This document shows, one piece after another, positions 55,046-64,000 of a DNA stretch of 64,000 nt. The stretch's first letter is position 1; every line of letters starts with the position of its first letter. The stretch is from positions 62,001-126,000 of the forward strand of contig NZ_JAYMYY010000004.1 in assembly GCF_039889165.1 (NCBI RefSeq), read 5' to 3'. This DNA comes from Pseudocitrobacter cyperus (GTDB lineage Bacteria > Pseudomonadota > Gammaproteobacteria > Enterobacterales > Enterobacteriaceae). The notes below the pieces were generated by a model. It was not told the origin of the DNA. It searched no databases and worked only from the letters and a program-made list of their open reading frames with translations. The position numbers and the translations under genes were made by a program.

Positions 55046-57331
55046 TCAGATCTTACATGCACCGCTTTCGCAGCCATCGTCCTGAATAGACGGCACCAGG
55101 TCATCCTGTGCATCTTCAGCCCCGTCGCGGGTGTTCTGATAGTACAGGGTTTTCACGCCAAATTTATAGGCGGTGAGCAAGTCTTTCAGCAACTGCTGCA
55201 TCGGCACTTTCCCTGACGGGAAACGTGACGGGTCGTAGTTGGTGTTAGCAGAGATAGACTGGTCGATAAATTTCTGCATGATGCCCACCAGTTGCAGGTA
55301 GCCGTCGTTGTTCGGCATATCCCACAGCAGTTCATACGCGTCGTGCAGGTGTTCGTAGTCCGGCACAACCTGGCGCAGAATACCGTCTTTCGATGCTTTA
55401 ATGCTGACGTAGCCGCGCGGTGGCTCGATACCGTTGGTGGCGTTGGAGATCTGCGAAGAGGTCTCGGACGGCATCAGGGCAGAGAGCGTAGAGTTACGCA
55501 GGCCGTGTGCCTTGATAGACTCACGAAGCGCTTCCCAGTCCAGATGCAGCGGCTCGTTGGCGATCGCATCCAGGTCTTTCTTATAGGTATCGATCGGCAG
55601 AATACCTTTGGCGTAGGTGGTTTCGTTGAACCACGGGCATGCGCCCTGTTCGATAGCCAGCTCGTTAGAGGCTTTCAACAGGTAGTACTGAATCGCTTCG
55701 AAGGTTTCGTGCGTCAGGTTGTTGGCGCTGCCATCGGAGTAACGTTTACCGTTTTTCGCCAGCCAGTAGGCGAAGTTGATCACGCCAATACCCAGAGTAC
55801 GACGACCCATTGCGCCGCGCTTGGCCGCCAGAATCGGGTAATCCTGATAATCGAGCAGGGCATCCAGCGCACGTACCGCCAGCACAGCCAGCTCTTCCAG
55901 TTCGCTGAGGTCTTTAATTGCGCCCAGGTTGAAAGCGGAGAGGGTGCACAGCGCGATTTCGCCGTTTTCGTCGTTCACGTCGTTCAGCGGTTTGGTCGGC
56001 AGCGCGATTTCCAGGCACAGGTTAGACTGGCGCACTGGCGCAATGGCCGGGTCAAACGGGCTGTGGGTGTTGCAGTGGTCGACGTTCTGGATGTAGATAC
56101 GGCCGGTAGAGGCGCGTTCCTGCATCATCAGCGAGAACAGTTCAACCGCTTTCACGCGCTGCTTACGGATGCTGTCGTCGTTTTCGTATTTCACATACAG
56201 ACGCTCGAACTCATCCTGGTCTGCGAAGAACGCGTCATACAGCCCCGGGACGTCGGACGGGCTGAACAGCGTGATGTCGCCGCCCTTCAGCAGACGGGTG
56301 TACATCAGTTTGTTGATTTGAACACCGTAGTCCATATGACGAACGCGGTTACCTTCGACGCCACGGTTGTTTTTCAGCACCAGCAGGCTTTCGACTTCCA
56401 GGTGCCACATCGGGTAGAACAGCGTCGCCGCACCGCCGCGCACTCCGCCCTGAGAGCAGGATTTCACCGCCGTCTGGAAGTGTTTATAGAACGGGATACA
56501 ACCGGTGTGGAACGCCTCGCCGCCGCGAATCGGGCTACCCAGCGCACGGATGCGACCGGCGTTGATGCCGATACCGGCGCGCTGGGAAACGTATTTCACA
56601 ATCGCGCTGGAGGTGGCGTTGATGGAGTCCAGGCTGTCGCCGCACTCGATCAGTACGCAGGAGCTGAACTGACGCGTCGGGGTACGCACGCCGGACATAA
56701 TCGGCGTCGGCAGCGAGATTTTGAACGTGGAGACCGCATCATAGAAGCGTTTCACGTAGCTCAGGCGGGTGTCGCGCGGGTAGTTAGAGAACAGGCACGC
56801 GGCAACCAGAATGTAGAGGAACTGCGCGCTCTCGTAGATTTCGCCCGTTACGCGGTTCTGTGCCAGGTATTTACCTTCGAGCTGCTTCACGGCGGCGTAG
56901 GAGAAGGTCATGTCGCGGTCATGAACAATGAACGAGTCCATCTGCTTGAACTCTTCTTCCGTATAGTCTTCCAGCAGATGATTATCGTATTTCCCCAGTT
57001 CCACCATTTTATGCACATGATCAAACAGCTTCGGCGGTTCGAACTGACCGTAAGCTTTTTTACGCAGATGGAAAATGGCCAGGCGCGCGGCCAGGTACTG
57101 GTAATCCGGCGCATCGCGAGAGATCAGGTCGGCTGCGGCTTTGATGATGGTCTCATGGATATCGGAGGTTTTAATCCCATCATAAAACTGGATGTGGGAA
57201 CGCAGTTCTACCTGGGAGATAGAAACGTTTTCCAGCCCTTCCGCTGCCCAATCGAGTACACGATGGATTTTATCGAGATTAATGCGCTCGGTACCACCAT
57301 CACGCTTAGTCACCAGTAGACTCTGATTCAT
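55046..57331 (-). CDS. nrdA: Ribonucleotide reductase class Ia, large subunit
   Basis: The catalytic subunit, 761 residues, that reduces ribonucleoside diphosphates. An N-terminal ATP-cone (LLVTKRDGGTERINLDKIHR) senses dATP/ATP. Active-site parts SSCVLIECGDSLDSI, NLCLEIALPTKPL and CTLSAFNLGAI are present, and the C-terminal redox pair is in DDGCESGACKI. ATG 57331 gives the E. coli length; the frame is open further upstream but that part covers the promoter with DnaA boxes. It heads nrdA-nrdB-yfaE. Confidence 0.97.
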   Translation of the reverse strand: MNQSLLVTKRDGGTERINLDKIHRVLDWAAEGLENVSISQVELRSHIQFYDGIKTSDIHETIIKAAADLISRDAPDYQYLAARLAIFHLRKKAYGQFEPPKLFDHVHKMVELGKYDNHLLEDYTEEEFKQMDSFIVHDRDMTFSYAAVKQLEGKYLAQNRVTGEIYESAQFLYILVAACLFSNYPRDTRLSYVKRFYDAVSTFKISLPTPIMSGVRTPTRQFSSCVLIECGDSLDSINATSSAIVKYVSQRAGIGINAGRIRALGSPIRGGEAFHTGCIPFYKHFQTAVKSCSQGGVRGGAATLFYPMWHLEVESLLVLKNNRGVEGNRVRHMDYGVQINKLMYTRLLKGGDITLFSPSDVPGLYDAFFADQDEFERLYVKYENDDSIRKQRVKAVELFSLMMQERASTGRIYIQNVDHCNTHSPFDPAIAPVRQSNLCLEIALPTKPLNDVNDENGEIALCTLSAFNLGAIKDLSELEELAVLAVRALDALLDYQDYPILAAKRGAMGRRTLGIGVINFAYWLAKNGKRYSDGSANNLTHETFEAIQYYLLKASNELAIEQGACPWFNETTYAKGILPIDTYKKDLDAIANEPLHLDWEALRESIKAHGLRNSTLSALMPSETSSQISNATNGIEPPRGYVSIKASKDGILRQVVPDYEHLHDAYELLWDMPNNDGYLQLVGIMQKFIDQSISANTNYDPSRFPSGKVPMQQLLKDLLTAYKFGVKTLYYQNTRDGAEDAQDDLVPSIQDDGCESGACKI

Positions 57332-57679
57332 GTGCTTTTTACCTGTCCATGAAAAGGAAAATATCCCCCCACTTATCCACAAACCACCCTTGTGGCTAAC
57401 TCTGTGGATAAATACTATATATGGGGGTTCTTTGATAAGTGAAACGCTATATGGTGAGTATTCTAGTCCGGATTCTTTCAGGCACAAGGGTTGATTTTGA
57501 GGTTGATTTGAGGTTGTGAAAGGTTAAAAAAGGCTAAGTCCGCATGGGGTAAGGGCTGAAAGGGATGTCAACGATTTGCAAAAAAAAATGAAAATTTGAT
57601 CGAGTGCTGATTTCTTCATCGAAGGGGAAGATTGCGCTGATTGATACAGCGCAAATCGTTATAAGAATATAGTCTGACG
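57332..57679 (-). promoter_or_regulatory. nrdA promoter with DnaA boxes; nrdA-ubiG gap
   Basis: Two perfect DnaA boxes in inverted orientation: TTATCCACA at 57373-57381 and TGTGGATAA at 57403-57411. ATACTATATATGGGGGT right beside them (57412-57428) resembles an NrdR box, and a second mirror stretch ATATCCCCCC occurs at 57361-57370. In E. coli nrdAB is cell-cycle controlled by DnaA, NrdR, Fis and others. The left part (57500-57679) carries only a hairpin behind ubiG. Confidence 0.7.
57632..57654. terminator. Hairpin behind ubiG
   Basis: TTGCGCTG pairs with CAGCGCAA around a 7-nt loop, 26 bp behind the ubiG stop. No T-run, so the terminator assignment is tentative. Confidence 0.4.
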
Positions 57680-58408
57680 TTAGCGATTTTTTGCTGTCGT
57701 ATGCAACATATAGTTAACATCAACGCCCGGCGCGAGCTTAAAGTGATTGGTAAGCGGATTATAGTGCAGCCCGGTGATGTGGCGCTCTTGCAGAACCGTT
57801 TGATCAATCCAGCCCAGCAGCTCGGCAGGCTTAATAAATTTCTTCACGTCGTGTGTGCCTTTTGGCACCATCTTCAGGATATATTCCGCGCCAACTACCG
57901 CCATCAGCCAGGATTTTCCGTTACGGTTCAGCGTGGAGAAAAAGACGTGGCCGCCTGGCTTCACCAGTTGCGCACAGGCTTTCACCACCGACTGTGGGTC
58001 TGGTACGTGCTCCAGCATCTCCATGCAGGTGACGACGTCATACTGCTGCGCATGTTTTGCCGCGTGCTCTTCCACGGTTTCCTGTACGTAATCGACGTGA
58101 ATGCCAGACTCCAGCGAATGCAGACGCGCCACCTGTAAGGGCTCAAAACCCATATCCAGCCCGGTCACTTCCGCGCCTTCACGCGCCATGCTTTCCGCCA
58201 GAATGCCGCCGCCGCAGCCGACATCCAGCACTTTCTTGCCGAAAAGGCCGTCAGCGCGTTCGGCAATATAGCCCAGACGCAGCGGGTTGATCCGATGCAG
58301 CGGTTTGAACTCGCCTTCCAGATCCCACCAGCGTGACGCTACGGCTTCAAATTTGGCGATCTCGTCGTGGTCAACGTTGGGCGCTAACGTGTTTTTTTCG
58401 GCATTCAT
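57680..58408 (-). CDS. ubiG: Ubiquinone biosynthesis O-methyltransferase UbiG
   Basis: A SAM-dependent methyltransferase for both O-methylations of ubiquinone synthesis. 242 residues; SAM motif VLDVGCGGGILAESMA at about residue 58, EMLEHVPDPQSVV and GGHVFFSTLNR following. ATG 58408 is preceded by AGGAG with a 5-nt spacer; the GTG at 58414 would be too close to that site. It is divergent from gyrA. Confidence 0.95.
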   Translation of the reverse strand: MNAEKNTLAPNVDHDEIAKFEAVASRWWDLEGEFKPLHRINPLRLGYIAERADGLFGKKVLDVGCGGGILAESMAREGAEVTGLDMGFEPLQVARLHSLESGIHVDYVQETVEEHAAKHAQQYDVVTCMEMLEHVPDPQSVVKACAQLVKPGGHVFFSTLNRNGKSWLMAVVGAEYILKMVPKGTHDVKKFIKPAELLGWIDQTVLQERHITGLHYNPLTNHFKLAPGVDVNYMLHTTAKNR

Positions 58409-58566
58409 GGGCACTCCTGGTCCTTATTTCATTATTACCGCGAGTATATCAGTACAACTCTACGAATAAAGCTTTGACTCGACGCTATAGGTTTACCTGT
58501 CTTTACGCGGTTGTGTTATAATTTGCGACCTTTGAATCCGGGATACAGTAGAGGGATAGCGGTTAG
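58409..58566. promoter_or_regulatory. ubiG / gyrA divergent promoters
   Basis: TATAAT at 58517-58522, 44 bp ahead of the gyrA ATG, is a good -10 with a poor -35 (around 58494), as is typical of the gyrA promoter that responds to supercoiling. An alternative TTGACT at 58474-58479 lies further up. Confidence 0.6.
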
Positions 58567-61206
58567 ATGAGCGACCTTGCGAGAGAAATTACACCGGTCA
58601 ACATTGAGGAAGAGCTGAAGAGCTCCTATCTGGATTACGCGATGTCGGTCATTGTTGGCCGTGCGCTGCCGGATGTCCGAGATGGCCTGAAGCCGGTACA
58701 CCGTCGCGTACTTTACGCCATGAACGTATTGGGCAATGACTGGAACAAAGCCTACAAAAAATCTGCCCGTGTCGTTGGTGACGTAATCGGTAAATACCAC
58801 CCCCATGGTGATTCCGCGGTGTATGACACCATCGTCCGTATGGCGCAGCCGTTTTCACTGCGTTACATGCTGGTTGACGGCCAGGGTAACTTCGGTTCTA
58901 TCGACGGCGACTCCGCGGCGGCAATGCGTTATACGGAAATCCGTCTGGCGAAAATTGCCCATGAGCTGATGGCCGATCTCGAAAAAGAGACGGTAGATTT
59001 CGTGGATAACTATGACGGCACGGAAAAAATTCCGGACGTCATGCCAACCAAAATTCCTAACCTGCTGGTAAACGGTTCTTCCGGTATTGCCGTAGGTATG
59101 GCCACCAATATTCCGCCGCACAACCTGACGGAAGTGATCAACGGCTGTCTGGCTTACATTGATGATGAAGACATCACCATTGAAGGCCTGATGGAACACA
59201 TTCCGGGGCCGGACTTCCCGACAGCGGCCATTATTAATGGTCGTCGCGGCATCGAAGAAGCCTATCGCACCGGTCGTGGCAAAATCTATATTCGCGCCCG
59301 CGCGGAAGTAGAAACCGACGCGAAAACAGGCCGCGAAACCATTATCGTGCACGAAATTCCGTATCAGGTGAACAAAGCGCGCCTGATCGAGAAAATCGCC
59401 GAACTGGTGAAAGACAAACGCGTCGAAGGCATCAGCGCGCTGCGTGACGAGTCTGATAAAGACGGGATGCGCATCGTGATTGAAGTCAAACGTGATGCGG
59501 TGGGTGAAGTGGTTCTGAACAACCTCTACTCCCAGACCCAGCTTCAGGTTTCCTTCGGTATCAACATGGTTGCGCTGCACCATGGTCAGCCGAAGATCAT
59601 GAACCTGAAAGACATTCTTTCCGCGTTCGTGCGTCACCGCCGTGAAGTGGTCACGCGTCGTACTATTTTCGAACTGCGTAAAGCACGCGATCGTGCGCAC
59701 ATCCTCGAAGCGCTGGCCGTGGCGCTGGCGAATATCGACCCGATCATTGAACTGATCCGTCGTGCGCCGACGCCTGCGGAAGCGAAAGCGGGCCTGGTCG
59801 CACAGCCGTGGGATCTGGGCAACGTTGCCGCGATGCTGGAACGTGCAGGCGATGACGCGGCGCGTCCTGAGTGGCTGGAGCCGGAATTTGGCGTTCGCGA
59901 TGGTAAATACTACCTGACCGAGCAGCAGGCTCAGGCGATTCTGGATCTGCGTCTGCAGAAACTGACCGGTCTTGAGCATGAAAAACTGCTTGAAGAGTAC
60001 AAAGAACTGCTGGAACAGATCGCCGAACTGCTGCACATTCTGGGCAGCGCCGACCGTCTGATGGAAGTGATCCGCGAAGAGCTGGAACTGGTGCGTGAAC
60101 AGTTTGGTGATAACCGCCGTACTGAAATCACCGCTAACACCGCAGACATCAACATCGAAGATCTGATTAGCCAGGAAGATGTTGTCGTTACGCTGTCTCA
60201 CCAGGGTTACGTCAAATATCAGCCGCTTACCGATTACGAAGCTCAGCGTCGTGGCGGTAAAGGTAAATCAGCAGCACGTATTAAAGAAGAAGACTTTATC
60301 GACCGCCTGCTGGTGGCCAACACCCACGATACGATCCTCTGCTTCTCCAGCCGTGGCCGTCTCTACTGGATGAAGGTTTATCAGTTACCGGAAGCGAGCC
60401 GCGGCGCGCGTGGTCGTCCGATCGTCAACCTGCTGCCGCTGGAAGCCGACGAACGTATCACTGCGATTCTGCCGGTACGCGAGTACGAAGAGGGCGTGAA
60501 CGTCTTTATGGCGACCGCCAGCGGTACGGTGAAGAAAACGGCGCTGACCGAGTTCAGCCGTCCGCGTTCTGCCGGTATCATCGCCGTGAATCTGAACGAA
60601 GGCGATGAGCTGATTGGCGTTGACCTGACTGCGGGTAAAGATGAAGTCATGCTGTTCTCTGCTGCCGGTAAAGTGGTGCGCTTCAAAGAAGACGCCGTCC
60701 GCGCCATGGGTCGTACAGCGACCGGTGTACGCGGCATTAAACTGGCGGGTGAGGACAAAGTCGTTTCTCTGATTATTCCTCGCGGCGAAGGCGCAATCCT
60801 GACCGTCACCCAAAACGGTTACGGTAAACGTACCGCGGCGGAAGAGTATCCGACCAAGTCGCGTGCGACGCAGGGCGTTATCTCCATCAAAGTCACCGAG
60901 CGCAACGGTTCCGTTGTCGGCGCGGTGCAGGTTGATGATTGCGACCAGATCATGATGATCACCGATGCCGGTACGCTGGTGCGTACTCGCGTTTCCGAGG
61001 TGAGCATTGTCGGTCGTAACACCCAGGGCGTTATCCTCATCCGTACTGCGGAAGATGAAAACGTGGTGGGTCTGCAACGCGTTGCTGAGCCGGTTGATGA
61101 CGAAGAGCTTGATGCTATCGACGGTAGTGTGGCGGAAGGTGACGATGAAATCGCGCCGGAAGCAGACACCGAGGATGACGATGCTGCGGACGACGCAGAC
61201 GAGTAA
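58567..61206 (+). CDS. gyrA: DNA gyrase subunit A
   Basis: The breakage-reunion subunit of gyrase, 879 residues (E. coli 875). The active-site tyrosine is Y122 in AAMRYTEIRL. The quinolone-determining region carries S83 and D87 in GDSAVYD, the wild-type residues. The C-terminal beta-pinwheel includes the GyrA box QRRGGKG. The acidic tail EDDDAADDADE ends the protein. A strong terminator follows. Confidence 0.98.
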   Translation: MSDLAREITPVNIEEELKSSYLDYAMSVIVGRALPDVRDGLKPVHRRVLYAMNVLGNDWNKAYKKSARVVGDVIGKYHPHGDSAVYDTIVRMAQPFSLRYMLVDGQGNFGSIDGDSAAAMRYTEIRLAKIAHELMADLEKETVDFVDNYDGTEKIPDVMPTKIPNLLVNGSSGIAVGMATNIPPHNLTEVINGCLAYIDDEDITIEGLMEHIPGPDFPTAAIINGRRGIEEAYRTGRGKIYIRARAEVETDAKTGRETIIVHEIPYQVNKARLIEKIAELVKDKRVEGISALRDESDKDGMRIVIEVKRDAVGEVVLNNLYSQTQLQVSFGINMVALHHGQPKIMNLKDILSAFVRHRREVVTRRTIFELRKARDRAHILEALAVALANIDPIIELIRRAPTPAEAKAGLVAQPWDLGNVAAMLERAGDDAARPEWLEPEFGVRDGKYYLTEQQAQAILDLRLQKLTGLEHEKLLEEYKELLEQIAELLHILGSADRLMEVIREELELVREQFGDNRRTEITANTADINIEDLISQEDVVVTLSHQGYVKYQPLTDYEAQRRGGKGKSAARIKEEDFIDRLLVANTHDTILCFSSRGRLYWMKVYQLPEASRGARGRPIVNLLPLEADERITAILPVREYEEGVNVFMATASGTVKKTALTEFSRPRSAGIIAVNLNEGDELIGVDLTAGKDEVMLFSAAGKVVRFKEDAVRAMGRTATGVRGIKLAGEDKVVSLIIPRGEGAILTVTQNGYGKRTAAEEYPTKSRATQGVISIKVTERNGSVVGAVQVDDCDQIMMITDAGTLVRTRVSEVSIVGRNTQGVILIRTAEDENVVGLQRVAEPVDDEELDAIDGSVAEGDDEIAPEADTEDDDAADDADE

Positions 61207-61225
61207 ATCGTGACACGCTAATATT

Positions 61226-61252
61226 AAGGCCGGTTATTAACCGGCCTTTTTT
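61226..61252 (+). terminator. Terminator of gyrA
   Basis: AAGGCCGGTT pairs with AACCGGCCTT around ATT and runs into T residues. Confidence 0.88.
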
Positions 61253-61327
61253 CTGCGTTGCGACAAATGGCTTTTACCGTTACCTTAAGCACATCCTGTT
61301 AGCCTTTGATGGCGGAGTTTCGCCCCT

Positions 61328-64000
61328 TTGAAATATCTTGTCTCCTTTCGCACGACGCTAAAAGTTTCACGCTACCTGTTTCGGGCGCTGGCGCTGCTAC
61401 TCTGGTTGCTGATTGCCCTCGCTTCCGTTTTCTACATCGTAAATGCGTTGCATCAGAAAGAGTCAGAGATACGCCAGGAATTCAACCTGAGTTCCGATCA
61501 GGCGCAGCGCTATATCCAGCGCACGTCGGATGTGATTAAAGAACTGAAATATATCGCCGAAAATCGCTTAACGGCGTCTAATGGCGTGCTCCCTCCCACT
61601 GCGCTGAAAGAGAGCGCTGAAGTGCCCGACTTCGAACCGCTATTTGCCGATTCCGACTGTTCTCCACTGGATGACGCCTGGCGCGGCTCGCTGGAGTCGC
61701 TGGCCTGGTTCCTGCGTTACTGGCGAGATAATTTCTCTGCCGCTTACGATCTTAACCGCGTCTTTTTAATCGGCAGTGATAATCTCTGTATGGCGAATTT
61801 TGGCCTGCGGGATCTGCCTATCGAGCGTAGCCAGGCGCTGAAAACTCTGCATGACCGCATCGTGAAATATCGCAGTGCGCCGCAGGACGAGAGCGGCAAT
61901 AATCTGTTCTGGATAAGCCAGGGGCCGCGCCCCGGTGTTGGCTATTTCTATGCATTAACCCCGGTCTATCTGGCGAACAGGTTGCAGGCGCTATTGGGCG
62001 TTGAGCAGACCATTCGCATGGAAAATTTCTTCACGCCGGGCAGTCTGCCTATTGGCGTCACTATCCTTGATGAAAACGGCGACTCGTTGATCTCCCTGAC
62101 GGGCCCGGACAATAAGCTGCGTATCGATCCGCGCTGGATGCAGGAACGCGCATGGTTTGGCTACAGTAGTGGTTTTCGCGAACTGGTGCTGAAGAAAAAT
62201 CTGCCGCCGTCATCGCTCAGTATTGTCTATTCCGTGCCGGTTGATTTGGTGCTCGAGCGCATCCGTATGCTGATCCTCAATGCGGTACTGCTCAATATCC
62301 TGACCGGGATTGCCCTGTTCACCATGGCGCGAATGTATGAGCGGCGGATATTCCTTCCCGCGGAGTCTGATGCCCAGCGACTGGAAGAGCACGAACAGTT
62401 CAACCGTAAAATTGTCGCCTCAGCGCCGGTTGGGATCTGCATTTTGCGCACCCAGGACGGCACCAATATTCTGAGTAACGAACTGGCGCATAACTATCTC
62501 AATATGTTGACGCACGAGGACAGGCAACGCTTAACGCAAATAATTTGTGGCCAGCAGGTTAACTTTGTCGACGTGCTGACAAGTAACAATACCAACCTGC
62601 AAATCAGCTTTGTCCATTCGCGCTATCGCAATGAAAACGTCGCGATTTGCGTGCTGGTCGACGTCAGTTCCCGTGTCAAAATGGAAGAGTCATTACAGGA
62701 GATGGCCCAGGCGGCCGAGCAGGCCAGCCAGTCGAAATCGATGTTCCTCGCCACCGTCAGCCATGAGTTGCGAACGCCGCTGTACGGGATTATTGGCAAT
62801 CTTGATTTATTACAAACCAAAGAGTTACCAAAAGGCGTGAGTCGTCTGGTGACGGCGATGAATAACTCATCGGGTCTGTTGCTGAAAATCATCAGCGACA
62901 TCCTCGATTTCTCGAAGATTGAATCTGAGCAGCTCAAAATTGAGCCGCGCGAGTTCTCGCCGAAAGAGGTGATGAACCATATTACCGCCAACTATTTACC
63001 GCTGGTGGTACGCAAACATGTTGGAATGTACTGCTTCATTGAGCCGAACGTACCGCCGCAAATGCTTGGCGACCCGATGCGTTTGCAGCAAGTTATCTCC
63101 AATATTCTTAGCAATGCCATTAAGTTCACCGATATTGGCTGCATTATTCTCCACCTTAAGCGGGAAGGCGATTATCTCAGTATCAGCATCCGCGACACCG
63201 GGGTGGGGATCCCGGCGAAAGAAGTTGTCCGGCTTTTTGACCCGTTCTTCCAGGTTGGAACTGGCGTACAGCGCAACTTCCAGGGCACCGGGCTGGGGCT
63301 GGCGATTTGTGAGAAGCTTATCAACATGATGGATGGCGATATTGCCGTCGATACGGAACCGGGCATGGGCAGCCAGTTTACGGTGCGCATTCCACTCTAT
63401 GGCGCGCAGCCTGCCACACCGTTGATTATTGACGCGCTGGCGCAAAAACGTTGCTGGCTGGCAATCCGTAATGAATCGCTGTATCAGTTTATTGAAACGT
63501 TGCTGATGTGGCATGGTGTGGACGTGCAGCGTTATGAAGGCGAAGAGCCCGATTCGGATGACATGCTGATAACCGATGACGATCCCGGGAAGCCGTGGGC
63601 GGGCAGAGCGACGGTGGTTTTCTGCCGCCGCCATATTGGTATTCCGGTTGAACGCGCGCCTGGTGAGTGGGTGCACAGTATCGTGTCGCCACATGAACTG
63701 ATGACGCTGTTAGGCCGAATTTACCGTATTAAAGTGGGTAATGCGGATCACGTAGAGTCGGCGTCGGCGCATGATGTCGCCGTCGATAGCAATGACGATA
63801 TGATGATTCTGGTCGTCGACGATCATCCGATTAACCGCAGACTGCTGGCGGATCAGCTTGGATCCCTTGGCTATCAGTGCATGACCGCTGTTGACGGTGT
63901 TGATGCCCTTAATGTACTGAGTAAGAATCACATTGATATTGTACTCAGCGATGTCAACATGCCGAATATGGATGGTTATCGCCTGACCCAGCGTATTCGT
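61328..64000 (+). CDS. rcsC: Hybrid sensor histidine kinase RcsC (3' end cut by window)
   Basis: The hybrid kinase of the Rcs envelope stress phosphorelay, 891 codons visible. The start is TTG at 61328 (MKYLVSFRTTLK as Met), with GGAG 10 nt upstream. An N-terminal membrane helix (about residues 20-41), a periplasmic domain and a second helix near 313-333 are followed by the kinase: H479 in VSHELRTPLYG, DTGVGIP and GTGLGLAI ATP-binding motifs, then the RcsC-specific ABL domain and a receiver with D875 in IVLSDVNMPN. These numbers equal the E. coli ones. It signals through RcsD to RcsB, which is encoded beyond the window. Confidence 0.95.
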   Translation, partial: MKYLVSFRTTLKVSRYLFRALALLLWLLIALASVFYIVNALHQKESEIRQEFNLSSDQAQRYIQRTSDVIKELKYIAENRLTASNGVLPPTALKESAEVPDFEPLFADSDCSPLDDAWRGSLESLAWFLRYWRDNFSAAYDLNRVFLIGSDNLCMANFGLRDLPIERSQALKTLHDRIVKYRSAPQDESGNNLFWISQGPRPGVGYFYALTPVYLANRLQALLGVEQTIRMENFFTPGSLPIGVTILDENGDSLISLTGPDNKLRIDPRWMQERAWFGYSSGFRELVLKKNLPPSSLSIVYSVPVDLVLERIRMLILNAVLLNILTGIALFTMARMYERRIFLPAESDAQRLEEHEQFNRKIVASAPVGICILRTQDGTNILSNELAHNYLNMLTHEDRQRLTQIICGQQVNFVDVLTSNNTNLQISFVHSRYRNENVAICVLVDVSSRVKMEESLQEMAQAAEQASQSKSMFLATVSHELRTPLYGIIGNLDLLQTKELPKGVSRLVTAMNNSSGLLLKIISDILDFSKIESEQLKIEPREFSPKEVMNHITANYLPLVVRKHVGMYCFIEPNVPPQMLGDPMRLQQVISNILSNAIKFTDIGCIILHLKREGDYLSISIRDTGVGIPAKEVVRLFDPFFQVGTGVQRNFQGTGLGLAICEKLINMMDGDIAVDTEPGMGSQFTVRIPLYGAQPATPLIIDALAQKRCWLAIRNESLYQFIETLLMWHGVDVQRYEGEEPDSDDMLITDDDPGKPWAGRATVVFCRRHIGIPVERAPGEWVHSIVSPHELMTLLGRIYRIKVGNADHVESASAHDVAVDSNDDMMILVVDDHPINRRLLADQLGSLGYQCMTAVDGVDALNVLSKNHIDIVLSDVNMPNMDGYRLTQRIR

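Noticed and set aside
55292..57319. A 675-codon plus-strand frame across nrdA
   Set aside because: Antisense shadow of nrdA, which has every expected motif and length.
57332..57487. Extended N-terminus for nrdA (52 extra codons)
   Set aside because: It covers the DnaA-box promoter region; MNQSLLVTKRDG at 57331 matches the family start.
1..64000. tRNA, rRNA, CRISPR arrays, insertion sequences or prophage genes
   Set aside because: No regularly spaced repeats, transposase or integrase motifs, tRNA cloverleaf or rRNA segments were recognised; a covariance-model scan would be needed to exclude small RNAs.

Overview
The window is chromosomal DNA of an enterobacterium (family Enterobacteriaceae). 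Almost every protein is close, from recall, to its E. coli K-12 counterpart, and the order follows the E. coli 49-51 min region: pta-ackA, yfbV/U/T/S/R, alaA, lrhA, the whole nuo operon with fused nuoCD, yfbL, yfbK, rbn, elaB, menFDHBCE, nudI, yfaZ, yfaY, rhmRDTA, glpABC, inaA, yfaE, nrdBA, ubiG, gyrA and rcsC. Differences from E. coli point to another genus (an Enterobacter-like genome is plausible, but the species cannot be fixed by reading). There is no ais-arn-pmrD block between menE and nudI, no glpTQ beside glpABC, no elaA or elaD, and yfbM-yfbP are replaced by a two-gene ATPase/HNH cassette. No tRNA, rRNA, CRISPR array, transposase or phage gene was seen.

Layout. 1-1.2 kb: the 3' part of an accessory metallopeptidase/von Willebrand A protein, ending at a terminator behind pta. 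1.3-4.7 kb: pta and ackA (minus strand), the acetate overflow pathway. 5.1-8.7 kb: yfbV, yfbU, yfbT (hxpA) and yfbS. 8.7-10.7 kb: yfbR and alaA (minus). 10.7-13.2 kb: lrhA between two long AT-rich regulatory gaps. 13.2-28.2 kb: nuoA-N, respiratory complex I, interrupted by a 94-bp palindromic repeat between nuoF and nuoG and a REP-like element between nuoL and nuoM.

28.3-34.6 kb is the variable part. It holds a PtuA-like ATPase plus a PtuB-like HNH nuclease (a Septu-type anti-phage module, here without a reverse transcriptase), then an M28 peptidase (yfbL), a von Willebrand lipoprotein (yfbK), RNase BN and elaB. 34.6-41.6 kb: the menaquinone operon. 41.6-44.1 kb: nudI, yfaZ and a CinA-like gene. 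44.3-48.5 kb: L-rhamnonate catabolism (regulator, dehydratase, transporter, aldolase). 48.6-52.7 kb: anaerobic glycerol-3-phosphate dehydrogenase glpABC. 52.9-57.3 kb: inaA, then yfaE-nrdB-nrdA (class Ia ribonucleotide reductase), with a second copy of the palindromic repeat between nrdA and nrdB. 57.7-61.2 kb: divergent ubiG and gyrA. 61.3 kb to the end: rcsC, cut by the window edge.

Much of the window serves energy metabolism with low oxygen: complex I passes electrons to the quinone pool, men and ubiG make the quinones, GlpABC feeds the pool from glycerol-3-phosphate, and Pta-AckA makes ATP from acetyl-CoA. The accessory pieces most worth a second look are the ATPase/HNH pair, the truncated metallopeptidase/vWA gene at the left edge and the two copies of the palindromic repeat inside operons.
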